This document shows, in pieces, positions 45,401-55,345 of a stretch of DNA of 64,000 nucleotides. The notes beneath the pieces were generated by a model, which saw only the letters and a list, made by a program, of their open reading frames with translations, did no database searches and was not told the DNA's origin. This stretch comes from Stictocephala bisonia (Eukaryota > Arthropoda > Insecta > Hemiptera > Membracidae). The stretch spans positions 2,309,697-2,373,696 of the forward strand of contig JAQJVL010000058.1 of NCBI GenBank assembly GCA_035578905.1, read 5' to 3'. The position numbers were made by a program, and so were the translations under genes. The number at the start of each line of letters is the position of its first letter. Within the stretch, counting starts at the first letter, position 1.

Positions 45401-46744
45401 TTATGTATATTTAAGGCAGCACAAATATAATTTGAAATGAAATACAAACGTGAAAAGTGAAATGTTAACCAGTTTAAATACGCCGACGGCTACAGGTGAC
45501 TGTGAAGGTAGAACAACTTGCGTTGGGTGAACAGAGGAAACATCTTGCTCACTTTCAGTTTGTTGTAGAAATGTACATTCAACGCATTTATACATGAAGT
45601 TAAAAATTGTTTCTACGAAATGTCAAACTGTCTTCGTATATTTTCTTCTTAACTTGTCTTCAATATGGTGTAGCAAAATTGTCTCTTGTTTTAATTAAGT
45701 ACTTGCAATTTTTCAGGCCTAAAGCATGAACGAATTTAATGTTTGATATAAAGTTTTTCTTATTATTTTGATTTTATAGATAATCAACGTTTACATGTTA
45801 AAATTTATTAACACAATGATAAACACCAACTAAAATATGATTTTCTTCTGAATTAATCTAAGCTGAAGCATTTGTCATAGCAAATCATTTCTTAATTAAC
45901 ATATCACGTGTAGGTAGGAATGCAAAACCATTGAACACAATCTAATTTTCATACAACACAAATAAAATATAAGTATGAAATATACAAATTTATTGGTGAT
46001 CGACTTCGGTGGGGCGTAAATCAGACGTTCGCGAATTCTTCTGGTACGAGGAACTCGGTTTAACGAATCGATCACCATAGTATTTGTACTTGTAGTGTAA
46101 TATTTTTTTTATGTATGAAGTTCACTTGCTTTAAACACACTTTAACTCTAAAATATTTAAAATTCACAAGCTTGATTGAATCTAAATAAAAATTATTTTA
46201 AAAACATAATGAAAAGAATAAATTTGCTTTAGCAACAGGCAGTTTCAGTAAGACATTTGATTAGAACGCAAATGTACAGGACAAATATTCCATTCAGTTT
46301 GCACACTGAAAGAACAGCTCGTGGTTGTTTAGCAGACAATATCGACAACCGATTGGTCACTTCAACTTTCACAACATTTTTCCAATTATGAACTCACCGA
46401 TGTTCTCTTATTGGTTTGAATCGCTTTCACCACACTTCGCTGTAAGTTGGCTTCACCGATGTACAATTTACAAAGTAAACTCAATACAGAGCTACCATAG
46501 GTTTTTTCTTCACTTCATTTTAAGAAAAGGAACGAGTAGAAGAATTTCTTACAAAGCTAAATTTTCACATAATAGCTTTGAAAATGTTACAGTCGAAATG
46601 TTTGAAAAGAAGAAACAAAAACTATAATTACCAAGGCTGGACAAAAAGTTTCAGCAGCTGAGGGGAACCGTTCCACCTTTTAGCTGTAGTACATCACGAG
46701 CGTGACTAATTTGCGCCTTCAAATATTAGACTTCTGAATCAGGG
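45401..46744. other. unassigned stretch with a long-loop hairpin
   Basis: TGGTGATCGACTTCG (45994) and CGAATCGATCACCA (46064) can pair around about 55 bases. A 100-codon plus frame at 46325-46627 has no recognised domain; its GCTGTAAGTTGG near 46440 looks like a splice donor, but nothing else supports an exon. Confidence 0.35.
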
Positions 46745-47020
46745 TTTAGTTGAAAATAAAATAACTGTAATTGTAAATATTTGTGCATCTTGTGCTTGTA
46801 TTTTAATATATTTGTGCATTTTGTACTTGTATTGTAAATATTTGTGCATCTTGTGCTTGTATTTTAATATATTTGTGCATTTTGTACTTGTATTGTAAAA
46901 TATTTGTGCATGTTGTACTTGTATTATAAATATTTGAGTATCTTGTGCTTGTTTTTTTTGATATATTTGTGCATTTTGTACTTGTATTTTGATAAATTTG
47001 TGCATTTTTTACTGTTGAGC
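46745..47020. repeat. minisatellite M3, about 27-31 bp units
   Basis: TATTTGTGCATCTTGTGCTT alternates with TATATTTGTGCATTTTGTAC, each followed by GTATT. About nine units. The same unit occurs inverted and direct at 48488-48735. Confidence 0.88.
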
Positions 47021-47105
47021 TGTATACGTTTGTTATAATTGGTATTTATTCTTTCATTACTCCTCATAGTGCTGTTTTATTAAATGTCAGTTAAATGCCA
47101 AATAA

Positions 47106-47693
47106 GAATTTAATTAAATCATTCTAAGCTTGTTTCGTTGATTGTCAAACCGACCAACTCTTAATAAAGTAGTGGGCGGGGCTTGATATTGCGCAGCCAG
47201 CAAGTGGGCTACCGTCTCCTTAGTTGTAATGACAATTTTAAGTGGAATAAAACAGTGGAAGTAGTAGTTTTTTATCTCACTTCCACCACTCAGTGCACCT
47301 CTCTTGCACCGGTGTTTTCAGTAAGTTGCTTTCTAAGTGGGCTGTTTACAGTATTTTTAAAACTTATTATGTAAATATATTAATTATATTTTATGAATAC
47401 TTTGTTGATTTTAATATAAATATATTTAATATAATATATAACTAATATATTTACATAATAAGTTTTTAAAATACTATAAACAGCCCACTTAGAAAGCAAC
47501 TTACTGAAAACATCGGTGCAAGAGAGGTGCACTGAGTGGGGGAAGTGAGATATCCAGTTAGAATTGTCATGGCAACAAAGGAGACGGTAGCCCACTTGTT
47601 GGCAGCGCAATATCAAGCCCCACCCACTACTTTATTAAGAGTTGGTTGGTTTGACAATCAACGAATCAAGCTTAGAATGATTTAATCAAATTC
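47106..47693. mobile_element. fold-back element with ~265-289 bp arms
   Basis: The left arm (47106-47394) and right arm (about 47430-47693) are close reverse complements. They share CATTCTAAGCTTG, ACTCTTAATAAAGTAGTGGG, GGGGCTTGATATTGCGC, CAGTGCACCTCTCTTGCACC, AGTAAGTTGCTTTCTAAGTG and ACTTATTATGTAAATATATT. The left arm has about 27 extra bases (ACAGTGGAAGTAGTAG region), a local duplication. Only about 35 AT-rich bases separate the arms. The structure fits a fold-back transposon or long-TIR MITE. A lone diverged arm is at 62302-62546. The two 60-80 codon frames here are mirror images and not genes. Confidence 0.85.
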
Positions 47694-48049
47694 ATCAGTA
47701 CAAGCAAAATGTAAATTCAATGCTAGTTTGTACTATAAGAGATAATCGTGAATGCTTAGAAAGGCATCCATTTGCCTGGTAGAGGAGCCAAATACGCTTT
47801 GCTCGCTTCTACTACTTCCTAATTGGTTGTAGTCTTCTCAGCCTGTGAGAATAGGGAGTTTTTTTTAATTTACACTCATGTAAGAATACTTTCAACGTCT
47901 TTAAAAATTATGTAGCAAGAGTCAATATTCGTAAAGTAACTAATGGTCTTGAACAACTAATATAAATTAACTGTAACTGACAACAATATCTCATATATCC
48001 TTGACTTTGTTAATAAACAGATAAATAACAGCTGTAACCGTTTACTGGG
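47694..48049. other. unassigned spacer
   Basis: Nothing recognised. Confidence 0.3.
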
Positions 48050-48150
48050 ACAGTAACAACACTTCAACTGAGTGCCTGCAGCCCTTGTCTACTGTGACAA
48101 GTAAAACGTCCCTAATACCTTGTCATTTGTAAGGGAGAGAGTAGAGTGTA
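48050..48150. repeat. dispersed repeat D4, copy b
   Basis: ACTGTGACAAGTAAAACG and CCTAATACCTTGTCATTTGT then GGGAGAGAG match the copy at 21700. Confidence 0.45.
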
Positions 48151-48205
48151 GGACTCCTGTATTTTATCAACTAACTAAGGCCATAGTTTGAAATTTATTT
48201 TTGAA

Positions 48206-48306
48206 CGATTACGTACCACTCTTTTTTCGACAACACACCACTCTTTTTTTTCGACAACACACCACTCTTTTTTCGACAGTACACCACTCTTTTTTTATCG
48301 ACCACA
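48206..48306. repeat. short tandem repeat, about 23-26 bp units
   Basis: ACCACTCTTTTTTCGACAAC plus AC repeats about four times with variable T-run lengths. Confidence 0.9.
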
Positions 48307-48487
48307 TACCACTCTTAAGTAACAACGATGGTACAGTTGTGGCTACTTAAATTGGATAAAATTGTGGACTTAAAACATATCCTCTTTTTCATTTATGTAA
48401 ATTTATATTTAATAACATTATTTTATTGAATTTAAATAGTTCATTCTGGTTCTGAGTTAAACTCAATATACATAATCGGTACAAGTG

Positions 48488-48735
48488 AACATCACACAAT
48501 ACAAGTACAACAAGCACAAATAAATCAAAATACAAGCACAAGATGCACAAATATTTACAAATACAAAATGCACAAATATATTTACAATACAAGTTCAAAA
48601 TGCACAAATATTATGGTGATCGATTTCAGCGAGCCACGCTTACCTTCCTCAGACCAGAGGGTTTCACAGATGATTCTTGTACTTGTATTTTGATATATCT
48701 GTGCATTTTGTACTTGTATTGTAATAAATTTTTGT
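48488..48735. repeat. M3 units, inverted then direct, around a 65 bp insert
   Basis: AAATGCACAAATAT-type units on the minus strand (48488-48611) are followed by GGTGATCGATTTCAGCGAGC and CTCAGACCAGAGGGTTTC, then plus-strand units TTGTACTTGTATTTTGATAT and CTGTGCATTTTGTACTTG (48675-48735). Confidence 0.7.
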
Positions 48736-48856
48736 TGTATGACGTTTATTTGTACTGTATATGTACCAACACGTATCATGCTAATTAAAAAAAACTTAAT
48801 ATAGATAATGTAACCTCATACATGAATACCGATAAGCACCACCTACACCACACTGT
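48736..48856. other. short spacer
   Basis: Nothing recognised. Confidence 0.3.
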
Positions 48857-49096
48857 CGGCACTAGTGGCGCAGTGCTGTAACCCGGCTACTTGGGGACAG
48901 AGTGTTGAGGAGATTGTAGGCGATAGGTTCTATACTTGGTACTCACAACACTGACAGCGTCCACTCAATGGTCACCATCGTCGTAGACACAATTAGAGAA
49001 GTCTGAGGTGATAGTCAGTGTCCGGATGTCGTGTAGGGAGAGAACCGAGTATCAGGCTTGTCAATTAAGTAAAAATCAGACCAATACTACGTGGTA
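48857..49096 (+). mobile_element. S1 SINE, 5' half of a split copy
   Basis: A full head (GTCGGCACTAGTGGCGCAGT, CTGTAACCCGGCTACTTGG, GTTGAGGAGATTGTAGGC, GATAGGTTCTATAC) leads into the body, which stops at AGACCAATACTACGTGGT in the middle of the conserved hairpin. The other half resumes at 49434. Confidence 0.8.
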
Positions 49097-49433
49097 CAGT
49101 ACAATACTGCACGTGTATGGGTAGGCGGGTGGGTAAATACTATGTGTATGGGGGGTGGGTGGGTCAATACCACTGTAAGTGTATGGGTGGGCGGGTGGAT
49201 AAATACCACTGTATGTGTATGGGCGGTGGGTGGGAGAAGGAAAATCCTGGATACCCTGTGTTCTAGCAAGAACAATGCAGACACCCTAAGAGGAGATCAG
49301 ATAACCTGAGAAGGAAATTTCAGGTTTTGTGAAGGTGACACTGTAATGGTTGAAGGTAAGGCCAGCGCTGCAAAGGAACTTCAGTCATACCCGGGTCATT
49401 ATAGAAAAAATAAGACCGCAGGTGGGTTTTTGG
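49097..49433. repeat. 337 bp insertion with M1 minisatellite units inside S1
   Basis: The insertion carries about four units of the M1 type (ACGTGTATGGGTAGGCGGG, GTATGGGTGGGCGGGTGG, TAAATACCACTGTATGTGTA), then about 200 bases of non-repetitive sequence (CTCTAGCAAG-type to GGTGGGTTTTT). It breaks the S1 hairpin exactly at its loop. Confidence 0.75.
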
Positions 49434-49625
49434 ATTCCACGTAAATCTGTAAGTTCTTAGGCATCTTAGGTATCTTGGGTAGATTAATCTATAGGTTGAT
49501 AGGTTGAGCTATCAATAAATCATTCTTTCTAAGAAATGACTACACTCGTTCATCTACCCTCATTAACTCCTCATATTCGCCCGTATCTCTATTATCGGCG
49601 TCTATGAATAATGAATGCACTAAAG
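49434..49625 (+). mobile_element. S1 SINE, 3' half of the split copy
   Basis: It starts GGATTCCACGTAAATCTG, the missing right side of the hairpin, and runs through ATGACTACACTCGTTCATCT and CATATTCGCCCGTATCTC to GGCGTCTATGAATAATGAAT. Confidence 0.8.
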
Positions 49626-50161
49626 CCACAGAGACAGGTCAACATTTGTTTGTTGTCAACCCTTTTGGAGTCAACTATAATGGAATCTTGATGAGTATAT
49701 TTGTATACATTTCATTTTAATAATCTTAATTTATAAATAACCAAAAGGGAATACTAAGAAAAATCGTGGTTTTAAACTACTGTAAACTCAAATTAAAATG
49801 TTATTTATTACCACAGTAATACGAACATGCATCAAGGTACAAAGCAAATTGATCTCTTATCAATGTTCTTTTTCCTTTAATGTATTTTAATAATTGACAA
49901 TAGAAGCTAGTATTAAACGTCAATGTGAGTAATGTTGAACCGGTGGAATGGGAATACTAGCTGGTCCCAACTTTGGATAGAACTGAGAACTGAAGCTGTC
50001 TACTCAAACAACATCCTCACTTCAAGTACCTCAACTACTCTACTAGATTGGCTGTGAAGGTAAGTACACCTCGATTAGACCAGACTACAGAAGACATTTT
50101 AATAATTATTTAATCATAGTCGCATTAAAATACCTCACAATTTGCGTGTTTCATATACATA
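49626..50161. other. unassigned stretch with a strong splice-donor match
   Basis: At about 50055 GGCTGTGAAGGTAAGTACAC matches the AAG|GTAAGT donor consensus. The ~120 bases before it are more GC-balanced than the flanks, but the frame starting at the ATG near 49931 stops at TGA just before the donor. At best it is a non-coding exon. Confidence 0.25.
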
Positions 50162-50572
50162 TGTCGGCACTAGTGGCGTAGTGCTGTAAACCAGCTACTT
50201 GGGGACAAAGTGTTGTGGAGATGTAGGCGAGGTCCTATGCTCTGTCCTCTTAGTAACGACATGGCTTACGCTCAATGATTGCCATTAACGTGGACATGAC
50301 CAGAGAAGTCTGGAGTGTCCGAATGTTGTGTAAGGAAGAGAACTGAGTATCAGACTTGTCAATCAGCTGGAAATCAGACCAAAACTATTTTGGTCGGACT
50401 CCACGTAAAGCTATTGTAGGTTTCTAGTTGCCTGGATACTAAGCTAGTAATAGAAGGTCCTTTCTGACCTAAGTCGAACTCAGTAAAAAGACTACACAGG
50501 TAATCCACACTCAAAAATAATTCATATTTGCCTTAAAATACACACAAACTCTGTGGGCATCTCAAATTGGAA
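50162..50572 (+). mobile_element. S1 SINE, near full length, alternative tail
   Basis: The head GTCGGCACTAGTGGCGTAGT and TAAACCAGCTACTTGGGGAC is intact. The hairpin left arm is altered (TATTTTGGTCGGACTCCACG). The tail is TTGCCTTAAAATACACACAA then GGGCATCTCA, the alternative form. Confidence 0.8.
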
Positions 50573-51111
50573 TATAAATACAATTCCATAAGAAAATCTG
50601 CCCCCATGCAATTTATAGACCAAGGAAGATGTTATGATATGTTGGTTAGATTCATTTTAAAGCTAAGTTGCAAAGTGGAAATATATCAAATACATCAAAA
50701 TTTACTTGTGCTCCACCCTACGCATGTTTAAAAATATTATTTTGTGTAAATATTTTAACTCTTTTTGTAAGCGTACGTTTCAGTTACCATATACCAAGGA
50801 TTATGGCAGATTATATATCTAAATGTTATAATTTTTTACTGGTTTGAATATTCTAACTGTCTGCACAAAAATCTCACCACCCCTCCCATTACATCATATT
50901 AGCTATAAAATAAAGCTAGTATTGCAATTAAACGTATGTTAACACGAGCACAAGATTAATAAATTGTCTCCCATAGTTTTATCTTCCACATTATTATTCA
51001 TCCTATTGCCCCTCTCCTTCCATTACACTAACACTAATCACATATATAGCAAAATAAAATAAATTTTACCCGTTTATTAGTATCAGTATTATTTGTAACT
51101 TGCCAGGTTAA
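50573..51111. other. AT-rich stretch, nothing recognised
   Basis: No features found. Confidence 0.3.
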
Positions 51112-51185
51112 CTAATGAGCACGCTCTCCAATTAAGGAGAGTTCAGCCCCAGGAAGGCATGGCCAACGTGCTGTATTCAGCTGTA
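51112..51185 (+). repeat. structured repeat R, copy 1
   Basis: AGCACG (51118-51123) pairs with CGTGCT (51167-51172). Inside is a perfect stem CTCTCC-AATTAA-GGAGAG and then a GCC...GGC stem, giving a three-way-junction form. The GGCCAACGTGCTG part recalls a tRNA D-arm to anticodon segment, so a tRNA-derived origin is possible. Confidence 0.45.
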
Positions 51186-51403
51186 AAGTAAACCCCAGCC
51201 TCTAACATCCCTAACTACATGTCCTAATTGAACAGCGGACCACCAAGGAAAAAACTGTGAAAGAAAAAAGTCATTAAGTATTCTAAACATAAATGTTTAA
51301 CAATATCAAGTGTTATCACTGAAAATGGATATTGATCTTTGTATGCCTACGTCACAAAATCTACATATATATACGGGGACAGTTTTAGCATCTCAGCAGC
51401 CTT

Positions 51404-51490
51404 AACTGAGAAGCACGTTTCCTAATTAGGAGATGTAGCGCCCTAGGGAAACAAGGCTAAGGTGCTGGACTCGGTTGTACTCAGTTCTAC
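51404..51490 (+). repeat. structured repeat R, copy 2
   Basis: TTAACTGAGAAGCACG, TTTCCTAATTAGGAGA, GCCCTAGGGAAACAAGGC and GGTGCTGGACTCGGTTG mirror copy 1 in order. The inner stem has changed sequence but still pairs. GTAGCGCCCTAGGG...CTAAGGTGCTGGACT resembles a tRNA D-arm with A box. Confidence 0.45.
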
Positions 51491-52132
51491 CCGTTTGTTT
51501 CATCCACTCTTATTACTTTATAACTAGCAACACTGACTCTAACTTTCAATAAAACCCCTAATCAACATAAACGTTAACTAAATCAAATCAACTCTCGTAT
51601 GACTGAGACAGCAGTGGGTTAGTGTTAGATATTGGCCACGACTGGCTGGGTCCAATAACGCTTCAACCAACGAGTTAGAAATGGTTGAATGGATAGACAG
51701 ACCAGAACTGTAACGGGTTCGCTAATTGGACATGGCTGGAGGGGACAACGTCAATCGTGGTTGTCATTTGTTGTTGCCATCACAATATTTGCTAATAGCA
51801 CATTATATTAAGGCATATAAATATGACAGTCTTCCCACAACAATTTCGACCTTTTTTATCAGTAATATCTCAAACAACAAAACTATAATTTTTAATATAT
51901 TGAGCATCTTTTTCTTCATTTATATTATTTAAAATTTGTTTTAAATAGTATAAGTTATAACTTTACCTTCATACTGCACTGATATATTTTTATAAGTACT
52001 GAATCGATCTGTGTTGTAATACATGGGTCACGTTTTACAAACTTTTTCCTTCTAATTAGTATTTTCTAAATATTGTAACATTTTTCACCTATATTGTACG
52101 TTGGGCGTCTTATATACAATGAATTCCTCCAC
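51491..52132. other. unassigned stretch
   Basis: A 68-codon plus-strand frame at 51726-51932 has no recognised domain. The 51600-51720 part is GC-balanced and unmatched. Confidence 0.3.
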
Positions 52133-52640
52133 TCTTAATGTATAAAATCCAAAAATGATCTACTCACTTATCACGAAACCTCCACAACTACTCAACAAAT
52201 TTTGATAAAATTTGGTAGGACGTTAGTTTTTTTATGATAGAGACCCGCTAAGGAAGGATTAATTGTAATTCCATTCCAAATGGGTAAACACAGCCCATCG
52301 ACTTTGCGTTTTTCCGTAAGATTAACGTTGGCAATAATTCAATTTAATCATTTATTTTATAAACAGCTGATACCAGATAAACTCATAAAAATTTGGCAAA
52401 TTTGGTATTCATAGTAAAATTTTTAAGGTAATTTCTACAATCTCTGACATGATTTGACTTATAGTCTACTAACACCCTAAAATAGACTTATATTATTTCA
52501 TAGATTATAAAGTTTGTAATCTAGGAGAACGGCCGCAGACTCAGCTTTTATATTGCCGTGATGGTTTAGAGAGAACCACGGAGGGAAGGATAAGCAAGCG
52601 TAGAGAACCACCCCGTAGTGAAGCAAGGTATGTTGGCTAG
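52133..52640 (+). mobile_element. Helitron-like element H2, copy 4
   Basis: Plus-orientation copy ending GTAGTGAAGCAAGGTATGTT then GGCTAG (CTAG 52637-52640) followed by T. Internally it shows GATCTACTCACTTATCACGA, GATAGAGACCCGCTAAGG, GCGTTTTTCCG, TGACATGATTTGACT, GCTTTTATATTG and GAGAACCACGGAGGGAAGG in the order expected from the minus-strand copies. The 5' start is approximate. Confidence 0.6.
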
Positions 52641-52741
52641 TACTGAAATAATCGTATATATCATTATTTTAGCACAAACTCAATCAATTTGGCTGCACTG
52701 TACGATATCGTATCCATATTGTACAGTACAAACAACACCGG

Positions 52742-52995
52742 TCGGTAATATAGTCGGTTAAACTTCATAAGCTAAATGTTCTCAATTCGATCCCAATCAC
52801 AGTAATTCAAAATGTTGAAAGGAATCAGGTATTCACCGCCAGCTGTTCATTTTTTAATGGGCTATTAACTAATGACACGTTCTAATAAATATTCAATCAT
52901 AGTTTGTGACAAAGACTACACTAACTTCACTGTACTCATCACACCCATTAGAAATCTATATTCGTCCATATCTTGATGACCGGCCTTTTAAGAAT
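52742..52995 (+). mobile_element. S2 SINE, copy b
   Basis: The tRNA-like head TAGTCGGTTAAACTTC with B-box-like ATTCGATCCCAATC is followed by AAATGTTGAAAGGAATCAGG, CCGCCAGCTGTTC, GACAAAGACTACACTAACTT, CATCACACCCATTAGAAATC and CATATCTTGATGACCGGCC. It confirms S2 as a family distinct from S1 in its head but with a similar tail. Confidence 0.6.
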
Positions 52996-53464
52996 GAATA
53001 AAAACTAGTGACGTCATATATCATTACAGGACAATATATCAATGAATTGTTTAAAATTAGTACCAAGTAGTGTCTAAAAACTTCCTCAAATCAATGTCAC
53101 CATTACTGAATTTTTGCTTAGAAATCACTAAATTAAACTGTAATTATCAAAATTAGTGGTATTTATTAGTTACGAAACTTCTAGAAACAAAAAAAGAATT
53201 GTCACTTTTAGTACACATTATTGTATTTCAAAATGCATAAATAAAAGTTTGATGTATTCTTATTGTATTAGGATAAATATAATTTGCGGAAATTAACTAG
53301 AAGTTTTTTTACCATAAACAAAGGGTATTTGCTTCTTTTCTGCTTGTTTATTTCATTACGCTTTTTTATTAGAATAGGTTTAGTTTTGTGGGAATTCAAA
53401 GTGTAATTTTTTTGGATAAACAAAGGATATTTACTTTGTTCTGTTTGTTTTCTTTGTATCTAGG
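52996..53464. other. AT-rich stretch, nothing recognised
   Basis: A diverged direct duplication (AAACAAAGGGTATTTGCTTC at about 53317 and AAACAAAGGATATTTACTTT at 53418) is visible. Confidence 0.4.
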
Positions 53465-53660
53465 CCGAACTGTGTAAAGTCGAGTTTCGCTCATTACCGA
53501 ATCGAGGTTCGGTCATTCGTCAGAAAGTATCGATCACGCGTGTCGTCTGCTGGGACTATTTATAGGATCAGCTGATGGGCCAAGGCGTTGCTAGGCAACC
53601 TCCCGGCACCTGTTGCCTTGCTGCACTTGTTGGTCGACCTAACCTCCAAAACCTGATAAG
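53465..53660 (+). promoter_or_regulatory. candidate CpG-rich promoter with TATA-like and X-box-like sites
   Basis: CpG dinucleotides are clustered here (TCGAGTTTCGCTC, ACCGAATCGAGGTTCGG, ATCGATCACGCGTGTCG) in contrast to the flanks. CTATTTATAGG at about 53558 could be a TATA box. About 20 bases on is GTTGCTAGGCAAC (53587-53599), a palindrome of X-box type. An ATG with a splice donor follows at 53765. All of this is suggestive and none of it proves transcription. Confidence 0.3.
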
Positions 53661-53764
53661 CAAATCTATTTGTCAACTTTTCTTATTTTATTTCGTGTTC
53701 AAGTTATAACGGAGTGATTTCATTCAGATTTTTAATCTAACCTATAATTTTAACAAACAAAATA

Positions 53765-53820
53765 ATGCTAGCGATTAAACTGTGGGAAATGACAATGTTT
53801 ACAAACCATCAAATAGTTAT
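53765..53820 (+). CDS. candidate first coding exon, unknown product
   Basis: ATG opens a frame MLAIKLWEMTMFTNHQIV that reaches a consensus donor GTAAGTAT at 53821 (the next codon would be split after AT). No other ATG lies between the promoter-like block and this one, and the start is preceded by AAACAAAATA, an A-rich context usual for insect starts. I recognise no protein family in 18 residues, and no partner exon was identified downstream, so the model could be chance. If real, the gene continues on the plus strand. Confidence 0.2.
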
Positions 53821-54739
53821 GTAAGTATGGTTATGTATGATATAAAACAAGTAATTCTATGGTTTGACTTTCTTTTTTCATCCATATTTCCCTACTGAAT
53901 GGTTTTGTATCTTTATATATCTGTTTCCTTGGTATAGAAATATAAATTTTTCAATTAATTGAAAATGAACGGGTAACAGACTGTTAACCTAAACGCCTTT
54001 AATAAAATGAATGTACTTTGTTTACTCGTTGACCATGACATTTTTACAATTTTATATTAAATACATGTTCATAAGTATAAGTATCTAACATGAATGAATA
54101 TAAGTTGTACCTAAGATTGTAGATTATTTGTACATCTAAGCGCCTCTGCAATTATTATAAAAATGCTAATAATTCTTTGTAAATATAATTTTGTGGTAAA
54201 TTTGCACATTAACATCATCTTGAGAAAACAACGTTTTCGGCATAGCTGATTATTATAATACATTACTTACTCCCCCATGTTAAATACCCCTCCCCCTAGA
54301 TGATGTTTATTTATTTTACACCTACATCCAGTTTTTCAAAACAACTAAAGAAAAGTTATTAAGGAATATTTTTAACTAAAAAAGTAATAAACAGGAGATT
54401 GCATGCAATGTGGTTCACATAATAATAATGCATAAAATAAATTTACATTTTTTAAGTATTTCATTTTTATAAAGTAAAAATAATAAAGTATAAATGATGT
54501 AACATGTACCATAAATATCTCTATAATTACTCTTTTTAGTTCAAATCATATGATATAATCTAATCATGTACAAATAATAATTCATTCTCATTCTACATGA
54601 AATCAAAACTAATTTATATGAGGTTTAAAGCTTGTGTATTAGAATTCAAATTTTTATACAAAACCTTTTAAAATAATACAGTTAGAGATTTACATAATAT
54701 TTTCTATTTTAAAGACCAGTTTCTAACATTTTAACCTAC
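53821..54739. other. AT-rich stretch, nothing recognised
   Basis: If the exon at 53765 is real this would be intron. No repeat family was noticed. Confidence 0.3.
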
Positions 54740-54845
54740 TTTAACCCACCAATCCTCCAATACACGTAAAGTGGTGTTGACCCACCCACCCATCCATACA
54801 CGTACAGTGGTGTTGACCCACCAACCCATCCATACAAGTACATTG
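54740..54845 (-). repeat. M1 minisatellite units, inverted
   Basis: Three diverged units whose minus strand reads GTACTTGTATGGATGGGTTG, GTACGTGTATGGATGGGTGG and ACGTGTATTGGAGGATTGG, each followed by GGTCAACACCAC, clearly of the M1 type at 3006 and 49097. Confidence 0.75.
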
Positions 54846-54915
54846 AGGAAGGGAGGGGGAGGGGGCAGGGAGGGAGAGAGAGAGGGAGGGAGAGAGAGAG
54901 GGGGGAGAGAGATTT
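54846..54915. repeat. purine-only GA/GGGA tract
   Basis: About 70 bases almost wholly purine on the plus strand, directly abutting the M1 units. Such tracts can form triplex or quadruplex DNA. Confidence 0.85.
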
Positions 54916-55024
54916 TTAACATATGTTTTAGTATAAAACATAAAAACTCAATTATTTAAGTTGAAAGTTTTTTGCTGTCATTGATTATTCATGATTGTTG
55001 GTTTTTCTTATATCTCCCACGCTG

Positions 55025-55090
55025 ATCTTTAAAAACTACACAACGTTTCGACAGGTGTCCAATGACTGTCGTCCGCGAGTGATTGTTACA
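55025..55090 (-). repeat. possible PLE terminal motif
   Basis: The minus strand reads GACGACAGTCATTGGACACC then TGTCGAAACGTTGTG. GATGACGxxA...CCTGTCGAAACG is a common PLE end. No endonuclease frame could be seen nearby. Confidence 0.4.
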
Positions 55091-55129
55091 ACAATAACGT
55101 ACATTCCAACGAGTAGGTAATATCAAATT

Positions 55130-55345
55130 CATTATTCATCATTAAGACACCGATCATAGAGACATGGACGAGTATGAGTGGTGAGGAGAGTGATGAGTGT
55201 ATATGAACAAGTGTATTCATTGTTACTAAGACCAATTTATTAGTAGCCCAAAGTTGCTACCCAAAGTTTATTGAAGCTCTATGCTACTAAGAAGCATAGA
55301 GCTTCGCGAGGAATCCAAACCACGACATAGCTATCCTAGAACATG
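55130..55345 (-). mobile_element. S1 SINE tail fragment with acquired hairpin
   Basis: The tail CATTATTCATCATTAAGACA, CGAGTATGAGTGGTGAGGAG and ATTCATTGTTACTAAG is normal. In place of the usual GACCTACAGCTTTACG lies GAAGCTCTATGCT, ACTAAGA, AGCATAGAGCTTC (55273-55305), a perfect 13-bp hairpin. S1 resumes with GAGGAATCCAAACCACG. Confidence 0.65.

Noticed and set aside
46325..46627. 100-codon plus-strand ORF with a GTAAGT inside
   Set aside because: No domain, no repeat partner and no promoter or acceptor in a consistent order.
49931..50060. First coding exon ending at a GTAAGT donor
   Set aside because: The candidate frame stops at TGA just before the donor and no promoter-like block precedes it.
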